NCBI GenBank assembly: GCA_036571765.1
Contig: BROE01000011.1
Location: 1,583,841 to 1,647,840 of the forward strand
Origin: Plecoglossus altivelis
Taxonomy: Eukaryota; Chordata; Actinopteri; Osmeriformes; Plecoglossidae
Length of the DNA: 64,000 nucleotides
Direction of reading: 5' to 3'
The notes below the pieces were generated by a model. That model saw only the letters and a list, made by a program, of their open reading frames with translations, searched no databases and had not been told where the DNA came from. Both the position numbers and the translations under genes were made by a program. This document shows positions 1 to 10,051 of this stretch, in pieces. Numbering within the stretch: the first letter of the stretch is position 1; each line of letters opens with the position of its first letter.

Positions 1-504
1 TGAAGAGAGAAGTCTGTATGTCAGACTTGCTGTAGGTCCTAAATCGTTATTACTGTTAGCAATTGTCATGTGATTGTTTGAGCCAACTCTCATAAACTGT
101 ATGTCCGCAAGCAGCATAGCTTTCCGGTAGAGCTGGTCTCTGAGGCAAACCGACAATCACGGTCCCCCTATCAACCCAGACACCAGCACGGGTTTGAATA
201 CTCCGCGCGCGTCGTAGCGCGCACAAAAACCGAAAGTCAAACTGATTTTGCAGCTAAGCGTCACCGACAACTTGTGATCTCATGCACGCTGCAACCAAAT
301 CCCCTCATTGACACTCAGTAGTAATAGGAAATATCAACACACTTAAGCACAAATAACATACATCAACACAAATAAAGAGCAATATTGTTGGTTTTTCTTA
401 TGTTTAAGTAAATTACTAATTTGAATTCATTTGAAATACAAATAAATAGATAACCATAAGTGTTCACGTCTTAAAAGGAAACGCAAAACAGAGGGAAAAC
501 TTAC
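1..504 (-). other. ZFPM2: ZFPM2 intron 1 (5' part)
   Basis: This is intronic sequence downstream, on the minus strand, of the ZFPM2 first coding exon. It opens with a consensus donor (GTAAGT at 504-499) and runs off the left edge. It is mostly unique and AT-rich, with a short CpG-rich patch near 195-225. I see no exon, RNA gene or mobile element in it. Confidence 0.7.
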
Positions 505-544
505 GTTTAAACTGCCTTGGGTTGCTCTGCTTTCTCCTCGACAT
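505..544 (-). CDS. ZFPM2: ZFPM2 (FOG2) first coding exon, N-terminal NuRD-binding motif
   Basis: ZFPM2 is a nuclear multi-zinc-finger cofactor that binds GATA4/5/6 and recruits the NuRD co-repressor in heart, gonad and other tissues. The minus strand encodes MSRRKQSNPRQFK plus the first base of the next codon (40 nt, 13 codons + 1), then a consensus GTAAGT donor. From family knowledge, FOG1 and FOG2 both start with the conserved 'FOG repression motif' (MSRRKQ-x-PRQIKR), which contacts RBBP4 in NuRD, and exon 1 encodes little beyond it. The leftover C fits the expected Arg codon. Position supports the call: in human ZFPM2 is also the divergent neighbour of LRP12. The oddity is Phe for the usual Ile in PRQ-I-K. 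All zinc-finger exons lie off the window. ZFPM1 has the same motif, but synteny favours ZFPM2. Confidence 0.88.
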
Positions 545-840
545 GTTCCGACACGGTGACTCGTCTTCTACTCCCTTTATACGGTCCGTCTCGTCAGAAC
601 ACGGCTGTGCTGCCCAACACGAGATGAATGACAAAATGACATCAACGTGGTCATACACCGACGCTTTCAATGTGTGTTCGCGTCTCTCTCCACGCCTCCG
701 TGACTCCCCCCGTCCTGTGAAGACGAGCTTTAGATAACCGCTGTCAGCGCGCCCTGGAGAGAGATGTTGACAGCGGGTCGCGGTTTTGTTTCTGAGGTTT
801 GGGTATCGTGGCACGGTAGCCACAGGCGCAGATCTCACAA
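545..840 (-). promoter_or_regulatory. ZFPM2: ZFPM2 5' leader and promoter-proximal region
   Basis: This unique, CpG-containing sequence lies immediately 5' of the ZFPM2 start codon on the minus strand. The frame stays open upstream of the ATG for about 100 codons, but the conserved FOG N-terminus identifies 544 as the start. A TATAAAGG string at 581-574 is only about 30 bases from the ATG, too close to be the obvious promoter element. The transcription start cannot be placed by eye. Confidence 0.45.
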
Positions 841-2040
841 GCTGATTGTGGTGGTTTGATTAACGTGTCATGGAATCTCACTTATTGGTTTGAAGTAAAC
901 ATCGTATCTGAATATATGTTTAATTTAATTTATAATAGACTAACTTAAGAATAGCTTACAGTCCAGTGGATCGAAGCACATCATTGCCTATAATACCGAT
1001 AAACTGCAACTTATTATCATTTCAAATTTCGTTAAATTTACATTCACTGTAGCCAATTCCTTGAATACTTTATCTTAATTAAATGGTTTGAGACCTTAAG
1101 GTCCACTGCTGTTGAAACAATTAATTTATTTTACAAGTAAACGAATAGCTAGCTGTATTTATTTATTTTTACAAACATTATTAAAGCAACAAATTATTTG
1201 TACTCTTGAATAATTCATTATGGTGATAATTGCACGTCTGCCCCGGGTACACAGTGTCTAGAATTGGACCTTTGCTTTGCTTGCTGCGTCTGAAAAACAT
1301 GGAATTATCAAGTAGTCTATTAAACCAAACAATACACAGGTTACATTGACAGTTTGGGTGTATATGTAGGCTATAGAGCTAGCATAATGAAAGAATATGT
1401 CTCCCTTGGCCTGCTTCCCTTCGGCATTATAGGCGCCGAGGAAGCTTGAGCCAGACTCCATATCTCCCCAGCGATCAGAGAGTTAAATTGAGGGATTTCC
1501 ACCTCTTCTTTCATTGGCCCTATCAATAAGTTCCAACTGACGAAGGATTCCACCGCCATCCAGGCACGCGAGAGCGATAACGGCAGAGTTGGCGCGGGAA
1601 GCGCGCAGAGGATGGATTAATTATGCGGTGAACATGGATATTCGGCTTATCATCTCTTAGCAAAGGAGCGCGGTTCACGCGATCAGAGAGGCGGGTTAGG
1701 GAAGTAACAATGCGGCGGCACCTTGCCGACCCTCGTCCTACACGTTCGTTTTTGGAGCTGTAATTAAAAAATAACATGCAATTATGTTCCTATCTGCCAA
1801 ACCAGCGCGAGGGTGCGGGGCTCAATAATTGGTGTGAGAGGGAGAAGAGAGAGAGAAAACCCAGCAGGGAAAAACTGATTGTTGACTCCTAATGTAGGTC
1901 ACCTGTGTTTGAGAGCCAAACTTGAACCAGTGTGCCAAATATAATATTGACAAGATTTCCAGACCTAAACAGCAGGAAGAAAGGAGAGAAACGAAGGAAG
2001 ACGAAATTAGCTGTAAAATAGTCCTTTGAACACTGATTAC
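841..2040. other. Intergenic unique sequence between ZFPM2 and LRP12
   Basis: This is non-repetitive AT-rich DNA with no credible ORF or exon. The block at about 1,390-1,780 is higher in complexity and CpG than its surroundings and contains several GATA-type words (gataa, tatc) and a taattatg homeodomain-like core. That is compatible with a cis-regulatory element but not proof of one. Confidence 0.4.
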
Positions 2041-2959
2041 ACTGCTGTGACTGTACTACACTGCACAGTGCTCAGTACCGACAAGGAGAGACTGAGACAG
2101 ACAGGAATGGAGAGAAATTGAGAGGAAGAGAAAGAAAAAGGAATGACAGCTCGTGAGAGAGAGACAGGGAGAGAGAGTAGAAGAGAGGGTGGCAGAGTAG
2201 GAGAGAAAGAGAGATCTTAGTCCATGCCACAGTATTGAGACTGTACTAAAGAGCTTATATCTCAGACATACACAACAAGGTGACACATTGTGTGTGTGCA
2301 TGTTTGATGTGTGTGTGTCTGTATGTGTGTGGATGAGGTGTGTGCGTGAGGGTGAGGTGTGTGTGGTGTGTGTGACAGCCGCGCCAGATTGAAAGGTGTT
2401 GTCAGACAGGAGACCCCTGGAAGACAGGACGGAGATCAGGAGAGAGTAGGGTGAACCTGGTGAGGTCTCAGAGATAAGCCCAGTGACACGTGCGCGCACA
2501 CACACGCATGCACACACACGCACACACACTTTTCCAAAAGCAAAACATCCCTCTAACAGGATGATTGAGATCTCTTCATCAGCACTGCCCTCATCTCCCC
2601 TCTCCTCTCCTCCTCTCCCCACCCTTCCCCACCCTACCACACCACACCACACCCCACCCTACCACACCACACCACACAGTTCTGATGGTCATTACACATG
2701 TATAGAAGGTTTTACTTCTGGGTCTGTGTGTACAGTCATGACTGTCTGTTTGTGTGTATGTGTGTACTACAGTATTTGTGTCTGTGTTTGTGTACTTTAT
2801 GCATGTGTCTGTGTGTGTGGCCCCATCCTTTGGTGGGTCTAAACAGGCTTTTCTGTGTGTGTTCAGTGTTAAGCTGCTTGCGTTGGTCTGTTTGGTTTCT
2901 TGCTGTGTGTTCATTTGTTTTGGTCATTTGTTACCCTAATTACATTGATGCCCAGTTAG

Positions 2960-3018
<59 letters not shown>

Positions 3019-3160
3019 CGGGTGAGGAGTGTATGAGCGTGCATCATGTGCGCTTGTGCTTATACGTCACAAGTGTATGTGTGTGTGAGGCGCGGAGGCT
3101 GGGAGACCAGATAGCTACTCCCACAATGCAACAGGATTATAGACCTTGACTGGACAGTCT
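2041..3160. repeat. Simple-repeat-rich intergenic block (GA, GT, CA)
   Basis: A purine-rich tract at about 2,080-2,215 is followed by GT-rich sequence (2,287-2,375), CA-rich sequence (2,490-2,531), a CCACA-type tract (2,618-2,680), and a perfect (TG)n joined to (AG)n at 2,961-3,018. ORFs predicted here are low-complexity artefacts. Confidence 0.85.
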
Positions 3161-3960
3161 GTTCGTGTTTTTTATGTCAAAGTGAAATGAGGGCGTATTT
3201 GCACAGCAAACACATTTCCGTGAACAATGCTTGGCTGTATTTACATGAATACTCAGCCCTCTGCTCGGCCAGGCCTGCATTGTCTTTCACATCTGTTCTG
3301 AGGGACGTCCAGATACGTCCCACAGAACGGAGGACGCGCAATAGTATGGATGATGAAAGCATTTCCTTGGATGGTGAATCCGGCACGCTGTTCAGTCCAG
3401 CTCACGCAGAGAAAAGATGAATTAAAGGAGAACTTTTAACTCGGGAGATCAGTAGGCAAAATTGGACACACGTTTTAATTAAATCTCCCCAGCAAATAAC
3501 AACAGTCCGTTATAAATCATCTGTTATCACAAGCAGTATTCTCTCCCTGTGTGTGTGCTGTGTGTGTGTGTGATGTGCTTGTGGTTTGTCTGTTTGTAGG
3601 TATGTTCATGGATGTGTGTTTATGGTGTGTGTATGGGTTTGTATAGGTATGTTTGTGAGTCTCCGTGTGTGAGTCTATGTCTGTGTGCGTGTGTGTGTGT
3701 GTTGACAGACTGCAGTGCCAGGGCCTCCTCAGGTCCTGATAAGTGCTAATAAATGACCTGCATTTCCGTGGTAATGGTTGCTGGGCTGCCAGGGGGAGAT
3801 ACCATTGTGTGTGTGAATATTCTGATTGTCCTGATTAGATCAAAATGCTGTTGGAATCCTCGACAGAGGCTTTGCCAAACAGTCCGATCACAAATGGGTT
3901 ATTCCTATTTCATGGTTTTGCATATCTGGCTGATAGGAAATAATTAGGTTTGCTGACTGC
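3161..3960. other. Unique intergenic blocks, candidate conserved noncoding elements
   Basis: Two blocks of ordinary complexity, 3,161-3,540 and 3,715-3,960, are separated by a GT-rich stretch (3,545-3,705). They contain homeodomain-like (taatta), forkhead-like (tatttac) and GATA-like words and no splice-bounded ORF. They stand out from the repeat-rich surroundings and are the best candidates here for enhancers of ZFPM2 or LRP12. This is inference only. Confidence 0.3.
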
Positions 3961-4192
3961 AGGTGGAGGTAGAGGAGAGGCTGGAGGCTGAGAAGGCTGG
4001 GGGGTAAGAGGCTGGGAGGCTGGCAGAGGAGAAGCTGTGAGGCTAGGTGCCCAGACTGGGAGGCTGGTACAGGAGAAGCTGGGAGGCTGGGGGAGAGGCT
4101 GGAGGGCTGGGGGATGAGAGACTGGGAGGCTGGAGGTCTGGGGAGGAGAGGCTGGGTGGCTGGAGGGCTGGGGGATGAGAGGCTGGATTGTA
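3958..4192. repeat. Minisatellite of GAGGCTGG-type units
   Basis: Imperfect tandem copies of a roughly 16-30 base unit built on gaggctgggaggctgg run through the interval. It is intergenic with no coding signal. Confidence 0.8.
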
Positions 4193-6535
4193 ATACTGTA
4201 ATAGGTGTTATTGTGGTGGTAAATTGGTTTGTATTCTTTGCAGGAAGGAAGAAGGGAGGGAGGGAAGAAGTGCTTGTCACCGGGAGCGTTGATTTAACCT
4301 CTTTAACGACTTGCTGTTTTTTAAGGTTGAAACCTTCAATACAACCCAGAACTCTCAACACCAACTCTATCCATCAATATTACACCTAACCCTCAACACT
4401 AACTCTAACTCCTAATACTAACCCTCAATACTAATACCTAATACCACACTGTACGCCAGGCCTGTTCTAAAGTGTATCTGAACACCAAACCTATGATTTT
4501 AAGTTAAACAATATTGTCATCCACATTGGTCGCTCCAGGTCTAGGTTCCCACAAATATTGATAAAAAGTGTTCTTTTCTCCCCCCTCTCTCTCTTTCTCT
4601 CTCCCTATCTCTCTCTCCACCCCTAATCTCTTGCATCACATCTTCTGACATCATTTTGCTTTGAAATTCCATCCAGCATTCTGCATAATGAGCATATCTA
4701 CAGTATACACATACTGTACCTACATATGCAGCATAACTATACATTTGATGTGTTGTTTATGTAGGATTAACATGAGTTCATGTTTCCAGAAGCTGAGCTG
4801 AGATACAGCTTGTCAGCAGCAAACAGAGAAGCACAGTAAGCTACTGTTAATTAGTCACTTTCTGTAAAAGAAGAGAGGAGGGTAGGAGTAGGGAAGACAG
4901 GAGTGAAGAGGGGAGGGCAGAGAAGGAGAGATGAGAGAAGGGTGGTGGAGAGATGAGAAAAGAGGAAAGAGAAGGTGAGGAGAGTGGAGAGAAGAGTGGA
5001 GGTGAGGGAAGAGAGAGAGAGAACACTGGAGAATGTGGAGGGGAGGGGAGGGGAGGAGAGGAGATTGGAGGGGAGGGGAGGGGTGTGGAAGGGGAGGGGA
5101 GATGCGCAGATGGCTGTCACACACCTGGTTTGTGTAACTTCATTTGCATTGCTCCCCTTCCTCCCTACCCTCTCTCTCTCCCTCTCTTCCAGTTACCCTT
5201 TCTCTCTCCACCGCACCCTGTGTAGTTGTCCTTTCTCCCTGAATCTCTCCCCCTCTTCTAGTTATCCTACTCACTCTCCTCCCCCCCTTCTCTCTCCCCT
5301 TCCTCTCTCTGATGTTTCCACAGAAGATGTGCTTGTACTCTCAGTGTCTACCAGCCAGATGGAGGTATTCCCCAAAGACGTCTTCACCCGCCTGTCACCA
5401 CACACACCTGTGTGTTTGCTCGTGTTTGCGTGTTCATGCGTCCCCACAGCTTCTTTAGGTTGTCATTGAAAAAGTTTGTCTCAGCATGAGCCGTCACGGT
5501 TTGGGTTCAGCCTTGTGTCGTCGGGTAAAGTTGCGAGACGGTCGTCGTCCTGTGTTCTTGTGGGGGAACACAGACATGCCCTGGGAGGAGGGAGGAAGGG
5601 GTTCGGGTGACTAGACGACAGGGGGAAGGGGGGAGGGGAGGGAAGGGGAGGGGAGGGGAGGGGGGGGGCTCCTCTCTTCTCATCTTTCTCCTGTCCTCTC
5701 TTCCCAAGAGCTTGTTGACATTTAGGACTGTCTAACGAGCAAGGCTCTTCTCAGCCTTATCTGACGTCCCGGAGATGTGGAAACGGCCCTGTCCCTGTCA
5801 CCAATGAGACATGACAAGACAGGATGGATCTCTGCTTCCTGTCTCTGTGTCGGGTAACTTTTGTCATCCCGGAGATCTGCCACTGATTGGTTGAAATGGT
5901 CTTTTTAGAATCTCCCATCTCATCTCCCAGGTTACGGAGGTCTGATTTCAATTCTTCATTTTATTGCTGCAAACTCAAGCACAATTTGTGTGCAAGTGTG
6001 CGTGGGTGTCTGCGTGTGTGCCTATGTGTGTGGGTGAGTGTGTCTGTGTGCGTATGAAAACTGTGTGTGTGTGTATGAGAGATCCCTAACAAAGTGAGCA
6101 AAGGACACAGGGAAACGAGTTCTGTGTTGTTCAATGCTGCCATCTAGTGCCATGACAATGTACATGCCATTACCAAAATCGCCACTGGATGGTACTGGCA
6201 CCATGATATACTGTACAGCATTTCACAAATCGGTGTGTCTGTGTGGGCTTGATGTGTGTTTGTGTACCTGTGAATGATTGTGTGTATTTGCTTGTCCACG
6301 TGTGTCTGTGTCTCTCTGTGTGCTTGTGTGTGCCTGATTTCCACATTTGTACATGATGTGCGAATGTCACTCAATCCACCTCTCCTCAGCTGTGTCCGTG
6401 CCAACAGCCCTATTTCTGGCTGCGTATGGTTACCATTGTGAAGGGTACCTTCGACTTAGCACTAAAACAGAGAGGAAACCTTTCAAAACTTCCAGAATCT
6501 TCTGGAAGATCTGGAACAAGCTCTGGAGCCCTTGT
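4193..6535. other. Intergenic region rich in purine/pyrimidine tracts
   Basis: There are no supported genes. The interval contains pyrimidine tracts (4,578-4,622), a long A/G-rich stretch (4,862-5,110), C/T-rich sequence (5,155-5,310), a G-rich run (5,620-5,670) and CA/GT tracts (5,990-6,340). ORFs here are composition artefacts. Confidence 0.7.
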
Positions 6536-6832
6536 CCTCACCAACACCTCCACTCCTCCACCTCCTCCACGCTGATCCTCACCAACACCTCCACTCCTCC
6601 ACCTCCTCCACACTGATCCTCAGCAACACCTCCACTCCTCCACCTCCTCCACTCTGGTCCTCACAAACACCTCCACTCCTCCACCCTGGTCCTCACCAAC
6701 ACCTCCGCCTCCTCCACCTCCTCCACGCTGGTCCTCACCAACGCCTCCGCCTCCTCCATCTCCTCCACGCAGGTCCTCACCAACACCTCCGCCTCCTCCA
6801 CCTCCTCCACGCTGGTCCTCACCAACACCTCC
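6536..6832. repeat. 41-42 bp minisatellite, about seven copies
   Basis: Tandem copies of a unit starting tcctcaccaacacctcc and ending cctcctccacgctgg run through the interval, spaced 41-42 bases apart with interspersed variants. The 42-base units keep an open frame (PHQHLRLLHLLHAG-like), but there are no splice signals or homology, so it is not called coding. Confidence 0.85.
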
Positions 6833-8027
6833 ATGGTGTCCTATCTGCTAGTCTGTTCTGATAGCCTGTCTTGCTGTCTACAAGCCTAGTCTGCAGTCTG
6901 TCCTGCTGGCATGTTCTGCTAACTCCTAGCCTGTCGTACTAGCCTGCTGTGTTCTATTGTGTTGTGTTTTGTGGTTGTGTTCTAATGTGTTGTGTTCCAC
7001 TGTTGTCTTCTAATGTATTGCTTTGGAATGCCACATTCTACTTTGTGTTTTAAAATGTTATATTCTACTGTTGTTTTCTAAAGTGTTCTATTCTACTGTT
7101 GTGTTCTAAAGTGCTGCATTCTGATAATCTGTTCTACTGTGTTGTCCTCTACCATCGTGTTCCACTGTTGTATATTAATGAGTTGTGTTTGACTGTTCTA
7201 CAGTGTTTTGTAGAGCTGTAGAATGTTTGTTGTTGTTCTCGATGCCAGAGTTCAGAGGTCAAATGGTGCAACAACCACCAAAATAATCCTCCAGTTTTGT
7301 GGAGTCAACAAAACCCCTGTTGAAACATCACACCACAGACCTAGTGCTCAAACTTCACACCAATCTCTGTTGATTTTGGGATTTTTAGGGATCCGTTGAG
7401 ATCCTATGCATTGACAGAAACACAACTGTTTGAGGCCGTCGCCGAGGCAACAGCAGCAGAGTTTTGCTCTGGACCAATCAGGGGCCGTAAACTAAATCCC
7501 AGTAGAGGGAGGACACAGAGGTACACATCTCCAATCCTCTTTAACTGATGATGTAATCCCCCACCCTAACCATCCCAGGATTAGACAGAGAATTCACTGA
7601 CCGATTAGGAGTGGAATGTGTGTGTTCATGTGTGTAACCATTGTGTGTGAGTTCGTATTTGCGCGACACATGCACCAGCGTGTGTGTAGCCTCCATGTGT
7701 TTGTGCAACACATGGGAGTGCCTGTGTTCGTGTGTAGCCTTTGTGTGTGTGGAGTCCTTGTCCGAGTGCCAACATGTGTGTGTGTGTGTGCGCGTCTACA
7801 CTCTGTGTGGCACATGGAGATGTGTGTCTCCATGACACTCCGTGACGAGTGTGTAGCCTTTTTGCGTGCCGTGAAGTGAGGGTGAGCCACACCCCCTTCC
7901 AGCCTCTCTTCGAAACTCCTCCCTCCCCCCTATACCCGCCCCCCCTCACGCCCTATCCACGCCCCTGAGCAGATGGAGCTAGAGGCCTTTCAGTCAGCGT
8001 GTGTGTGGGTATGCATAATGTGTGTGA

Positions 8028-8065
<38 letters not shown>

Positions 8066-8640
8066 GCAGGGAGGATGCAACAGCCGTTGGTGAACAATGG
8101 AGGGCCAGTAACAATGCTTCAACAGGCTGTCGCTCCAGCATGAAGGCGCAGAGCTTATGTTCTGTCAGGCATCAGGACCATGCAGCTACATGTCCTTTGT
8201 TATGTCTGGTGTAAGAACTATTTCAAAACATGTCTAGTGTACTGCGTGACATAACCATATACCATGAATCAACATGTTTGGGCATCCTTTTGACAGACTG
8301 GGAAAATGATCAAATGTGAACTCAAACCTCTTGTAGCCGACAATTTTTTTGTGTAGCAAGAATGTGTTTGTGTTCTTAAAGTCACTATGTATGTCAATCC
8401 CGTCTTGAATAATCTCCTGAATTGTTATAATCATTTCAGTTCTCCTAATATGAAACTGTCTTTTAATCTCGACCTTTCACTTTTACTTCATCCGATTACT
8501 TTCTACTCAGTTTTTGGCCAAGACAGTCACTCTGTTATATAAAACGTAAACGTTCAGTTATATAAGCGGCTACGGTCACACACTCACACACACGCACACA
8601 CACGCATTGACAACCTTTGAAATACAGTGGAGTGAAATCA
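6833..8640. other. Intergenic region upstream of LRP12
   Basis: There are TGTTCTA-rich decayed repeats at 6,840-7,230, unique sequence at 7,230-7,610, GT-rich sequence at 7,610-7,830, and a (TG)n(AG)n microsatellite at 8,018-8,066. No gene was found. Confidence 0.65.
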
Positions 8641-9978
8641 TAGGCAGAATTCTTTTGTTTCGTAAATGTTCCTTGGAGAGAAGAATAAAACACCCAAAGC
8701 AATCAGACGCTCCATGATTTGTTTTTCGTATTTCATCGGTCTCGGGTACTATTATGGCCCAAGCGTCGCGGACATAAATAGAAACACTCCGTACGCGTGT
8801 CTGACGTCGTGCGACCCCCCCCCCCCCCGTAATTATGGAGAGGGGGAGTGAAAGGAGGAAAGCTAGCCACGGGGGGAGGACGATATCCCGGCTGTAGATC
8901 ACAACACTCAGATCAGCCAACGCGTAGCTGGGGCTGTCGTAGTACATCCAGCCAAGGCCCTTACGACTGGGCTTATGAGACCGTTTCCGTTATTTTGAAC
9001 TTTGACGAAAACGAAACGATGCTTTAACCGGCAATGCGGCAACGGTTAGTTAGCACTGACATTTCACGGATACTTTTCTCAGGGATGTTTTGGTAGGTCT
9101 GCCTGTGCGTTGGAGGCTAACGGCCGCTAGCTAACAGTAAATCGGCTTGAACACTGGAACGGCTTGAGCTACCGGGGGGCTGTGTAGACGTCTTTTTAAG
9201 TGTTTTTGGGGCCCTACAGAATACATGTGATATTTGCAACTTACAGTTTAGAACAATATACATGCAACAATTGTTGCATCGTGATCTAATGCTAACTGTA
9301 TTTAAATGCCTCATTAGCTTCGAAAACGTTGCAGATAATACTCATATTTGCGTTGATCGAACTGACAAAAGAGCCCCGACTTTAGCCCAGCTAGCTCGAC
9401 AGTTAGCTAGTTAGCATACCAACGAACAACAGAATCGCAAGCTAGTGTACAGCTGCTGTTACGGTAGCGATGCCTTTTGTCTTGGGCTACGTACTGGCAC
9501 AATGACATTAGACACAAAGGCTCCGTTGACACCGAGATGGGATCTTACAGGGCACGAAATCGCAGATGTTATTTAACGGTAGAGTGATTATTGGGTTGGG
9601 ATTAGATAGATAGCTTGTAGTTGCTAGCCAGCGAGCTAGACTATAGTTGGGTTGTTCTTTATGTTGTTAGAGCTACGAAACCACCGCCAGTGCCACCTAG
9701 CTAACCAGACAGTCAGTCACAAAGCACAGAAGCGTAGTGTGTGATACTACTAAGAGCCTTTCTGCCGCTGCATCTTGTTTTTTTGTTCGTGTCATTATTT
9801 ATTAGTGAAGATAGATATTTTCTTTGGGCCTTAACTTGATCTTGCACAAATTTTTGAATTGCTGACCTGTGTAGAAACGGTCATTATTCTGAGACCCATT
9901 TAGCCACCTAGTTGGCCAACGTTACGGAAACGGCAAGAAATATCAGCTATACTTGGACACAACACGAGAGCTGCTGTT
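8640..9978 (+). promoter_or_regulatory. LRP12: LRP12 promoter / 5' leader region
   Basis: CpG-containing unique sequence leads up to the LRP12 start codon, with a C run at 8,814-8,828 and CpG clusters near 8,760-8,815 and 8,875-9,065. This is what an island-type vertebrate promoter with an untranslated leader would look like. The transcription start, and whether an untranslated exon exists here, cannot be decided without transcript data. Confidence 0.45.
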
Positions 9979-10051
9979 ATGGCCCGCACGCGAGCCTCTG
10001 AAAGGACCGGATCGTGGACAGCGCTAACCACGGTTATATTCATATTCACCG
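9979..10051 (+). CDS. LRP12: LRP12 exon 1 (signal peptide)
   Basis: The ATG at 9979 opens MARTRASERTGSWTALTTV followed by a hydrophobic IFIFTG stretch, then a consensus GTAAGTAT donor at 10052. It encodes 24 codons plus one base. The basic start followed by a hydrophobic core is a plausible signal peptide completed by exon 2. Sequence conservation with human is low here, as is usual for signal peptides, so the start rests on phase and position. Confidence 0.82.

Noticed and set aside
574..581. TATAAAGG on the minus strand as the ZFPM2 TATA box
   Set aside because: It is only about 30 bases upstream of the start codon, leaving almost no leader, and ZFPM2 promoters are not known to be TATA-driven.
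2056..3149. Overlapping ORFs rich in Thr, His, Cys and Val
   Set aside because: Translations of CA/GT and GA repeats on both strands, without splice-bounded or conserved sequence.
6532..6861. ORF of repeated PHQHLRLLHLLHAG units
   Set aside because: Minisatellite with a 41-42 base unit. The frame breaks where units are 41 bases and no splice sites or homologues are seen.
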